From CAYVMN01 sp043808585 (GTDB lineage Bacteria; Desulfobacterota; DSM-4660; Desulfatiglandales; Desulfatiglandaceae): DNA of 5,160 bases. The notes under the pieces are model-generated. The model ran no database searches. It saw nothing but the letters and a program-made list of their open reading frames with translations, and was not told the origin of the DNA. A program made the position numbers and the translations under genes. Position 1 is the stretch's first letter; every line of letters starts with the position of its first letter. Shown piece after piece: positions 1 through 5,160 of this stretch. Location of the stretch: positions 1 to 5,160 of the forward strand of contig JAZDES010000096.1 of NCBI GenBank assembly GCA_043808585.1, in the 5' to 3' direction.

Positions 1-1
1 G

Positions 2-738
2 GGTGATCGGGTGGTCTATCGCTATTTTAATCCATGTGGCCGCTGCGTTGCATGCCTAAGGGGAGAAGACGCAGCTTGCCCGGCGAACCCGAGGTTCATA
101 CACCCTGCCGAAGACCCGCCCCACTTCACAGGCGCCTATGCTGACTACTATTACCTTCGACCCGACCAGACGGTTTTCAAGGTTCCAGATGATCTGACAG
201 ACCAGGCCGTAGCGCCAGCCAATTGCGCCCTTTCTCAGGTCATCTACGGTCTTCAAAAAGTCGGACTCGGCTTTGGCGAAACGGTTGTAATACAGGGGGC
301 CGGAGGTCTAGGCGTCAACGCAACCGCCGTTGCCAAGGAGATGGGGGCCCACAAGGTCATTGTTATTGATGGTATCACGGAACGTCTTGAGCTGGCCAGG
401 GCCTTCGGTGCCGATGAATTGATACACATGAAGGAATACGATACTCCCAAGGACCGCATAAAGCGGGTAAGGGAACTTACTGACAATAGGGGTGCGGAGG
501 TAGTAGTCGAAGTGGCGGGCCTTCCCGGGGTTATGGCAGAGGGGTTGGCGATGCCATCTTCTCCGTAATCATGTACGGCCGCGATACCTTAAAAAAGTCA
601 CTTGACTTCCTGAGCCGCACCAAGGGCAAATACCCCTTTGATAAGGTTCTCTCCCATAGCTACGCACTGGAAGAGATCAACAAGGCCTTTGAAGAGCAGG
701 ATAAGGGGCTGGTTTCCAGGTCTGCCATAATAATGTAG
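2..738 (+). pseudogene. Zinc-dependent MDR alcohol dehydrogenase, 5'-partial and internally deleted/frameshifted
   Basis: This is an NAD(P)-dependent medium-chain dehydrogenase/reductase whose substrate cannot be named. The reading frame is open from the window edge (Gly-Asp-Arg-Val-Val, the usual GDRV of the GroES-like domain), so the GTG at 11 is probably internal. Numbering from that GTG, the structural-zinc cysteines are C9, C12, C15 and C23, and C72 in NCALSQ fits the third catalytic-zinc ligand. The Rossmann motif GAGGLG lies at 96-101, and D120 ends the second strand, which suggests NAD preference. The frame stops at 566-568 after EGLAMPSSP. From about 544 another frame (1) continues to a TAG at 736-738, reading YGRDTLKKSLDFL, then KYPFDKVLSH, then LEEINKAFEEQDKG, which is the family's normal C-terminus. 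The GG-x-Y-x-x-x-G strand region expected between the two parts is absent. Both halves otherwise look well conserved, so the lesion is recent or is an assembly error. The dehydrogenase family call is firm; the pseudogene call is moderate. Confidence 0.82.
544..558 (+). other. Putative deletion and frame-change junction in the dehydrogenase
   Basis: Family-like sequence in the first frame ends with AEGL at 536-547. Family-like sequence in the second frame begins around 556 (IFSVIMYGRDTL). In intact relatives roughly 30-35 more residues separate these two blocks, including the glycine-rich turn and the last strands of the nucleotide-binding fold. About 100 bases, not a multiple of three, are therefore inferred to be missing. 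The exact breakpoint cannot be fixed without an intact relative. Confidence 0.6.
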
Positions 739-854
739 GGCCTCGGATCGCTTCCCAAATCGATAATAGCTATGCTTGATCCCAGAATATCTTTTTCTAC
801 TTGGGGCAAAATGAAATGGGAAAATCACCGGGCTCCAGGTATCGAACTCGTTGG
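739..854. other. Convergent intergenic gap with no recognised gene
   Basis: This is the 116-base space between the dehydrogenase stop and the stop of the minus-strand PHP gene. I see no RNA gene and no strong GC-rich hairpin followed by a T-run for either direction. The nearest candidate is a weak 5-base-pair GGATC/GATCC pairing with a loop of about 28 bases, placed some 9 bases before a T5 run, and this is not convincing. A minus-strand reading frame crosses the gap, but it mostly lies opposite the dehydrogenase and resembles nothing known to me. Confidence 0.5.
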
Positions 855-1913
855 TCACCTCAAATAGATTGGATTTGAAAAAATCCATGGGCGCCAGCCA
901 AAGAGAAAGACGTGCCGATACACCTCGACTCTGTATACACCCTTCTCCTCAACCCTGTAAGACGACTCTTTGCCGCGCCAGGTTTTCTCGACAACTCCAT
1001 TCCTCAAAAGTCTGATTTCGCCCTGCTGAGGGCTCTTGATCACCAGTGTCCCTGGCTTAAACTGGCCCTCTTCCCCAAGCGTCAAAATGGATCCCTTCTC
1101 TGAAACAAAGAAGAACCTGAATCCCTTGGCCGGCGCGAGGTTGTCATGGGCGATGAACAATCGCCCATCTTTCAGGGCCCCATAAATTTCAGCCTTTGCC
1201 TTCCTGATATCACCAGGCATTCTCCTTCCTAAGAGTATATGAACATTTATCGAGTTTAGGAGGTAATCATAGGTGAGGGGCTTGAAGCGAATGGGACCCC
1301 ACTTGAATCTCCACCCGTGGGCATCCGAGCCCCCAATTGCGGGAACCTTCATCTTCTTGCACAACCCGTCCCAGAGGGAAACAGTCTTTCTGCTCGGGGG
1401 TTTTAGCATCCGGGCCTTGAAGGTGAGATGAAATAGACCGTGAAACGGGGTATGGATCCTCTCTTTCCATCGAGATGAGAAATTCCAGACACAGATGCCT
1501 GTATAACCAGTCACTGAAAAATCGTTCCAGGTATAGGCGATCGATTTATCTCTGAAGGGCATCCCCTTTTCATGTGGATGGGCCAAAAAACCGAATCCCC
1601 CCTGTGCATTCACCCGGTCAATGACCTCTTGGGGGCCTAGACCTTCCCCCCTTATCATCTCCTTTAGGTCGAAGGCCAGGTAGTGGTGATACCTCTTTCC
1701 AATCTCCAGGCCCACCAAGACGAGGACATCGCTTCTTGTACCTTCATCCTCCAAGTGAAGGTCATCGGTCAGGAAGTCGTGATCATTCAGGATTATGAAG
1801 TCGAGCCCGGCCTTGCGAGCTGATTGGACGATCTGGGTGACATCTCCTGACCCGTCAGATCGATGGGAGTGGATGTGGAGATTGCCCACGTATTCGAAAT
1901 CACCTTCATTCAT
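855..1913 (-). CDS. PHP-domain metal-dependent hydrolase (CehA/McbA-like)
   Basis: A 352-residue cytoplasmic-type protein with no signal peptide. It has the PHP (polymerase and histidinol phosphatase) fold, which holds two or three metal ions for hydrolysis of phosphoesters or related bonds. Visible ligand motifs in order are H13-x-H15 followed by D20 (NLHIHSHRSDGSG), the NDHD block at 43-46, E70 in GLEIG, H76-H77, H112 in LAHPHEKG, and D197-x-H199 in GGSDAHG. All expected positions are filled, so it should be active. Residues of about 255-352 form a beta-rich tail ending in RPWIFSNPIYLR, a terminus typical of this PHP subgroup. The ATG overlaps the upstream permease stop by 8 bases (ATGAATGA), which indicates translational coupling and marks this as the last gene of the operon. 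The substrate is unknown. The linkage to an ABC exporter suggests a role with the exported compound, but that is inference. Confidence 0.9.
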   Translation of the reverse strand: MNEGDFEYVGNLHIHSHRSDGSGDVTQIVQSARKAGLDFIILNDHDFLTDDLHLEDEGTRSDVLVLVGLEIGKRYHHYLAFDLKEMIRGEGLGPQEVIDRVNAQGGFGFLAHPHEKGMPFRDKSIAYTWNDFSVTGYTGICVWNFSSRWKERIHTPFHGLFHLTFKARMLKPPSRKTVSLWDGLCKKMKVPAIGGSDAHGWRFKWGPIRFKPLTYDYLLNSINVHILLGRRMPGDIRKAKAEIYGALKDGRLFIAHDNLAPAKGFRFFFVSEKGSILTLGEEGQFKPGTLVIKSPQQGEIRLLRNGVVEKTWRGKESSYRVEEKGVYRVEVYRHVFLFGWRPWIFSNPIYLR

Positions 1914-3603
1914 ACTCTTCCAGCGCCTTAAGCCCGATCTTCATAGGCTTGAGGATTGTCACGGCGTTTATAACAAGGACTGCCGAAAAGGATGCTACTA
2001 TAAATGCCCATTGGTAGGTAGGGATCACATTTCCTCGCACAGCGGACATAAAGAGGATGTACACTGGCCCTGCCTCAAGGACAATAACTACGGCAATGAA
2101 AAGCGAGCTCACAATCATATACAGGAGTCCACCGAATCCGGTCGAGACCTGGGCGATATTCTGATGCTTGAAATTGGGATACATTGCCCCAAAGCCAATT
2201 CCCAGGGCGACTATCCCCAAGACCATGAAGAACATAGTGACTGAAGATAAAAACATCATGAAACCAGTCACTTCAAGGAAGTAATTGGTAACTATGATCA
2301 AGACCTCAGCAAGGATGAGCATAGGGAACAGGAAGAGGAAATACTTTCCCCACAAGTATCGCTTAAGTCGCAAAGGGGAGGCACGGATGATCCAGTATGC
2401 CTCACCCTCAGCGCTGACTGCCGGAAAGACAAAACGTGCCGAAACTGCAGAAAGTACAAATCCAGCAAGACCTATGTTTAGAAATGCCACCTCGTTTTGA
2501 AGAAAATCCAGGCGAATGGGGCTCTTGTCTAAGGGCAAGACGCTGAAGTTGTAAACGTATACAACGACTAAAGCAGCAAGGAGCAGCAATTGAGACCACT
2601 GGGTGCTATCCCGAAAAAAGGTCCTGACATCCTTGGCAAAGATCGTACTCAGTTCACCCCCGAAAGGCCGGGTAACAACCCTGATGAAAAAATCCAGGAG
2701 TTGTTTTCCCCCCTTGCGTCTCTGTTTGGCTTCCTGGGACTTGGAAAAGCCCTCAAAATAAAAAACCTGCGCCGCCCATACATTGATAACCACAACGGCT
2801 CCGGCAGTAGCCCAGGTAAGAGTTATTTCAAACAGATGGCCCCCTCCGCGAGGTTCGGTCAGGCTCCCCCAAAGGGTCTCGGCGATCCAGTGTGTGGGCA
2901 GATAGGGAGAGTCAGTCACCTTCAAGGCCCCCACATACTGAAGGACACCAAAAAAGGCCTCCGGGTTGACCAACTTCTCCGGTCTCAAGAACCGAAACAT
3001 GATGTAAAGGACCACCACCATTACCACGGACAAGAGTAAAACGACGTCCCGTGTCCTGTGGGCAGGAAATATATAGACTAGGAGCATTGTCACAAATATC
3101 CCGATCCCTGCCGCAATAACTGCCATAGCGATATTCATGTGTACGAGCGTAAAATAAAAGCCGAAAGCGGGTGTGAAAACGTAGGCATATGCCAAGAAGA
3201 TGGGAACACCAAATATAATGAGCATCCATGAGCCATCCATAAAGGCGTAAACGGCCCTGGAGACAAAGAGTTCTTCAATGCCGGCAGGCGTAGAGTGGCA
3301 AAATTCAAGGTCCTTTGAGAGATAAAGGTTGGATAGCGCTGTTATGATATGACTGAAGATAAGGAGTGAAAAAAAAGTCAGGAGGACCATTGAGAGGAGA
3401 TAACGCGCCAGGAAGTCTCCTATGACCTCAACCGACTGAAAATATTCGAGGACCCGGCAGCAAAGGACAAAAATGAGTATGCAGAAGGCTATCGCCAAGC
3501 CTCCCATGAAAAAGGCCCTTCTTCTGCTTCTGCCCTTTGAGAAGACCAACTGGTTTCTGAGTCCCAAAAACCTGGGCCTAATGAGAAGATAGAGGTCTCT
3601 CAC
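1906..3603 (-). CDS. ABC exporter membrane subunit (putative ABC exporter family)
   Basis: A 565-residue polytopic inner-membrane protein that should form the channel for the ATPase encoded just upstream. I count about 12 hydrophobic segments, near residues 31-51, 67-89, 124-146, 151-180, 186-203, 260-282, 337-356, 374-396, 421-443, 447-474, 487-512 and 530-552. A charged cytoplasmic loop lies at about 285-335. Family landmarks are the STPAGIEELFVSRAVYAF block (104-121), RFVFPAVSAEGEAYWIIRASP (390-410) and YPNFKHQNIAQ with GFGGLLYM (475-496). These fit the family called 'Putative ABC exporter' (PF16962, from memory), whose substrates are largely unknown. The GTG start sits inside the ATPase gene (26-base overlap) and is preceded by AAAAGG at 8 bases, which supports this start. 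The C-terminus overlaps the PHP gene by 8 bases. The exporter role is well supported by context; the substrate is not known. Confidence 0.88.
   Translation of the reverse strand: MRDLYLLIRPRFLGLRNQLVFSKGRSRRRAFFMGGLAIAFCILIFVLCCRVLEYFQSVEVIGDFLARYLLSMVLLTFFSLLIFSHIITALSNLYLSKDLEFCHSTPAGIEELFVSRAVYAFMDGSWMLIIFGVPIFLAYAYVFTPAFGFYFTLVHMNIAMAVIAAGIGIFVTMLLVYIFPAHRTRDVVLLLSVVMVVVLYIMFRFLRPEKLVNPEAFFGVLQYVGALKVTDSPYLPTHWIAETLWGSLTEPRGGGHLFEITLTWATAGAVVVINVWAAQVFYFEGFSKSQEAKQRRKGGKQLLDFFIRVVTRPFGGELSTIFAKDVRTFFRDSTQWSQLLLLAALVVVYVYNFSVLPLDKSPIRLDFLQNEVAFLNIGLAGFVLSAVSARFVFPAVSAEGEAYWIIRASPLRLKRYLWGKYFLFLFPMLILAEVLIIVTNYFLEVTGFMMFLSSVTMFFMVLGIVALGIGFGAMYPNFKHQNIAQVSTGFGGLLYMIVSSLFIAVVIVLEAGPVYILFMSAVRGNVIPTYQWAFIVASFSAVLVINAVTILKPMKIGLKALEEYE
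1915..1921 (-). promoter_or_regulatory. Purine-rich RBS of the PHP gene inside the permease end
   Basis: GGAAGAG lies only one base before the ATG at 1913, within the last codons of the permease gene. This is unusually close for an independent ribosome binding site. Together with the 8-base gene overlap it suggests that ribosomes finishing the permease reinitiate on the PHP gene. Confidence 0.4.
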
Positions 3604-4336
3604 GTGCCAGACCTTTTCCCTCTGTCAACTTCAAGAAGATTTGTTCCAGATTGCCATCTATCCCTGCCTTATGCCTCAGGGCCTCTGCGGTCCCTTTTGC
3701 AATAATCTGGCCAGCCTGAATAATGGCGATTTCTTCGCATACCTCCTCGGCCATCTCCAAGGAATGGGTTGACATGAAGATGGTTGTTCCCTGCATGCCC
3801 TGATCCCTGAATATGTCCTTAACAAGCCTGACGGCCTTTGGGTCCAGACCTACCATCGGCTCATCCACGATAAGGACCTTTGGCCGGTGAAGGAGGGCGC
3901 CACACATCACCAACCGCTGTTTCATGCCATGGGAGTAACTTTCGATCAATTCTTCCTGCCACTGGGTCAATTCGAAAAGCTCCAAAAGCTCGGAGATTCG
4001 ATGGCTCAATGAGGGCACGTTGTCCATCCGATAGAGACCTGCGACAAGATGCAGAAACTCCAAACCGGTTAGTTTTTCATAGACAAACGGCCTGTCAGGG
4101 ATGAAACCCACGCACCGCTTGGCAGCAGAGGGGTCTTTGGAAAGATCACTCCCGTTTATGATGATTCGCCCTTCCGTGGGTTTTAGAACTCCTGCCATCA
4201 TCTTGATGGTGGTGGTCTTTCCTGCACCGTTTGGTCCCAAGAAACCGAAACGGACCCCCTTTTCTACCTCCAGACTGATCCCGTCAACGGCGCGGAGGCC
4301 ATTAAAGATCTTCGTCAGGTTGATCAGCTTGATCAT
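3578..4336 (-). CDS. ABC transporter ATP-binding protein
   Basis: The cytoplasmic ATPase that powers the downstream membrane subunit, 252 residues from the chosen start. The motifs are complete: Walker A GPNGAGKTT (34-42), signature YSHGMKQ (134-140, the variant usual in ABC-2-type exporters), Walker B VLIVDEP (154-160) with GLDP (163-166), and the switch histidine H191 in STHSLEMAEE. The Q-loop position carries Asp (IPDRPFVYEKLTGLEF, D81) instead of Gln. The ATG at 4336 is preferred: the protein then begins MIKLINLTKIF, as relatives do, and GGGAG lies 10 bases upstream. Longer in-frame starts exist (GTG 4378, ATG 4366), but the extra residues are encoded in or beside the heptamer repeat array and have no good ribosome binding site. 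The 3' end overlaps the permease gene by 26 bases, so the two are cotranslated. Confidence 0.93.
   Translation of the reverse strand: MIKLINLTKIFNGLRAVDGISLEVEKGVRFGFLGPNGAGKTTTIKMMAGVLKPTEGRIIINGSDLSKDPSAAKRCVGFIPDRPFVYEKLTGLEFLHLVAGLYRMDNVPSLSHRISELLELFELTQWQEELIESYSHGMKQRLVMCGALLHRPKVLIVDEPMVGLDPKAVRLVKDIFRDQGMQGTTIFMSTHSLEMAEEVCEEIAIIQAGQIIAKGTAEALRHKAGIDGNLEQIFLKLTEGKGLARERPLSSH
3612..3617 (-). promoter_or_regulatory. RBS supporting the GTG start of the permease
   Basis: AAAAGG lies 8 bases upstream of the GTG at 3603, with a further GAGGG a few bases earlier (3618-3622). Both lie within the 3' end of the ATPase gene. The spacing is good and supports GTG as the start, in preference to the next in-frame ATG (residue 33), which would remove part of the first membrane segment. 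Confidence 0.5.
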
Positions 4337-4346
4337 ATAAGGACTG

Positions 4347-4351
4347 CTCCC
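4347..4351 (-). promoter_or_regulatory. RBS that decides the ATPase start
   Basis: GGGAG lies 10 bases before the ATG at 4336. Neither of the longer start codons at 4366 and 4378 has a comparable site, because the bases before them are repeat-array heptamers. This favours the short N-terminus. Confidence 0.55.
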
Positions 4352-4359
4352 AGCATTCT

Positions 4360-4415
4360 CGGACATTGAACATCGCACTTTGCACTTTGGACCTCAGACC
4401 TCAGACATCGGACAT
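4360..4415 (-). repeat. Degenerate heptanucleotide tandem array, 8 units
   Basis: Read on the minus strand from 4415 down, the units are ATGTCCG, ATGTCTG, AGGTCTG, AGGTCCA, AAGTGCA, AAGTGCG, ATGTTCA and ATGTCCG, with no spacer. Every unit fits A-N-G-T-N-Y-R. Positions 1, 3 and 4 are invariant in all eight, while position 2 changes in pairs (T,T,G,G,A,A,T,T). A ninth matching unit, ATGTACG, is in register at 4423-4429 inside the final codons of the transglutaminase-like gene, separated by one divergent 7-mer that holds its stop codon. The array fills most of the 81-base spacer between that gene and the ATPase. The period of 7 and the drifted bases suggest old slippage or duplication events. 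The units are not self-complementary, so a hairpin is unlikely. Function is unknown. Confidence 0.85.
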
Positions 4416-4417
4416 TA

Positions 4418-5160
4418 CTAATCGTACATATATGAAATTACTTTGAGCCTGAGTTTGCCTATGAGGCCGATAATTTCAACCTGCTTGTCAAGACCTCCGT
4501 GAAGAAGCTTGATGTGGCTTGCATCGACGGGCATCTGATTGAGGGTGGCGTCCATGGATACCCAGCTTCCAAGGTAGGCTTCATTCCAGGCATGATAGAA
4601 GAACCTGCCCCTCGCACAGACAAGCCCAACACAGACCCGGGCCGGTATTCCACTGGCCCTAAGGAGCGCAGCCAGCAGCACCGCATGCTCATTACAATCT
4701 CCCACCCTGCTCCTGAGTACCTCCAGTGCGCTTGGCACAGTGACAACCGGTCTCTTTTGCACGTTCCTGTAGACCCATTCCAGGAGCCTTCGTGCAGCCT
4801 CAAGGGGGTCTTTTAGATCTCCGGAGATCTCACGGACCTTTGCCTTAATCACATTGTCATCGCATTCAATGTTGAACTCGGGCTTGAGAAAGGCTTTCAG
4901 CTCCTCCGATTGCCCTGGATATGGAAGGGAGTAATTGACCCTTGTCGGCATCTCCTCTCGAGCGATTTCGATCATTCCATCCCGAAATCTCTGTCTCCCC
5001 TCATTCAGGCTCGCCCAATCCGACACGCCCTTGTCAAATCCCACAATTTCCAGCTTCAGATACTTCAATCTATCCGGGTCGTGTAAGTCCTTATTGACAT
5101 CTATGGATGCAAGTTCATAGAAATCCCCACCGCTCGAAATATCACGCGGGGCCATGGCCG
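4418..5160 (-). CDS. Transglutaminase-like domain protein, C-terminal part (runs off window)
   Basis: At least 245 residues of a transglutaminase-like (papain-fold) protein. The frame is still open at the right edge, so the ATG at 5155 is probably internal, and the N-terminal half, including any signal peptide, is not visible. Numbering from that ATG, the triad is intact: C154 in VGDCNEHAVLLAALLRASGIPAR, H188 in FYHAWNEAYLGSWVSMD, and D202. Other family marks are the SSGGDFYELASI opening (7-18), WVYRNVQKRPVVTVPSALEVL (127-147) and the tail MPVDASHIKLLHGGLDKQV (208-226). Proteins of this type in bacteria are thought to be proteases, amidases or cross-linking enzymes, often at the cell envelope; the actual reaction is unknown here. 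It is the first visible gene of the operon. Its stop is 81 bases before the ATPase start, and its last few codons overlap an outlying unit of the heptamer array. Confidence 0.88.
   Translation of the reverse strand, partial: AMAPRDISSGGDFYELASIDVNKDLHDPDRLKYLKLEIVGFDKGVSDWASLNEGRQRFRDGMIEIAREEMPTRVNYSLPYPGQSEELKAFLKPEFNIECDDNVIKAKVREISGDLKDPLEAARRLLEWVYRNVQKRPVVTVPSALEVLRSRVGDCNEHAVLLAALLRASGIPARVCVGLVCARGRFFYHAWNEAYLGSWVSMDATLNQMPVDASHIKLLHGGLDKQVEIIGLIGKLRLKVISYMYD

Noticed and set aside
541..571. Programmed ribosomal frameshift in the dehydrogenase
   Set aside because: No slippery run or following structure is evident, and conserved residues are missing at the junction, which a frameshift alone would not explain.
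748..802. Possible terminator: GGATC/GATCC pairing followed by T5
   Set aside because: Only five base pairs with a loop near 28 bases, and the T-run is about 9 bases away; too weak to annotate.
598..888. 96-residue minus-strand open frame spanning the convergent gap
   Set aside because: About half lies opposite the well-conserved C-terminus of the dehydrogenase and its start overlaps the PHP gene end. The protein resembles no family I know and has no evident ribosome binding site.
1795..2244. 149-residue plus-strand open frame opposite the permease and PHP genes
   Set aside because: Antisense to two strongly supported genes; the composition is that of a shadow frame, with no recognisable motif.
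2590..3039. 149-residue plus-strand open frame opposite the permease
   Set aside because: Fully antisense to the membrane protein gene, low-complexity polar sequence, no family resemblance.
4360..4415. CRISPR array or operator-like inverted repeat reading of the repeat region
   Set aside because: There are no spacers between units and the 7-mers are not palindromic. The structure is a direct tandem heptamer array, not CRISPR or a dyad operator.
4459..4803. 114-residue minus-strand open frame within the transglutaminase-like gene
   Set aside because: Same strand but different frame from a gene with an intact catalytic triad; it is a shadow of that coding sequence.

Overview
The window is about 5.2 kb of ordinary-density bacterial DNA of middling GC. 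The dehydrogenase, transglutaminase-like and exporter sequences look like those common in Desulfobacterota (former Deltaproteobacteria). That assignment is recalled family resemblance, not a search result, and is tentative.

Left end (1-738, + strand): the 3' two-thirds or so of a zinc-dependent MDR-family alcohol dehydrogenase. It enters from outside the window and appears broken. Near 545-556 the protein jumps from the late Rossmann fold to the C-terminal catalytic segment in another frame. About 30-35 family-typical residues are missing, so this looks like an internal deletion with a frame change rather than a simple one-base slip.

A 116-base gap (739-854) separates it from a convergent minus-strand block that fills the rest of the window. 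In transcription order (right to left) the block holds: (1) the C-terminal half of a transglutaminase-like cysteine protein with an intact Cys-His-Asp triad, running off the right edge; (2) an 81-base spacer made mostly of an unusual degenerate heptanucleotide tandem array; (3) an ABC transporter ATPase; (4) its 565-residue polytopic membrane partner, of the 'putative ABC exporter' type, starting 26 bases inside the ATPase gene; (5) a PHP-domain (CehA/McbA-like) metal-dependent hydrolase that overlaps the permease gene by 8 bases (ATGAATGA). The overlaps indicate one translationally coupled operon. The ATPase and permease should form one exporter of unknown substrate. The PHP hydrolase and the transglutaminase-like protein are plausible functional partners, but nothing in the sequence names the substrate.

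The most unusual element is the heptamer array at 4360-4415. It has eight consecutive 7-base units obeying A-N-G-T-N-Y-R on the minus strand, packed between the transglutaminase stop and the ATPase ribosome binding site. It overlaps the longest possible ATPase N-terminus, which argues that the true ATPase start is the downstream ATG at 4336. I saw no tRNA, rRNA, CRISPR array, insertion sequence or convincing intrinsic terminator.
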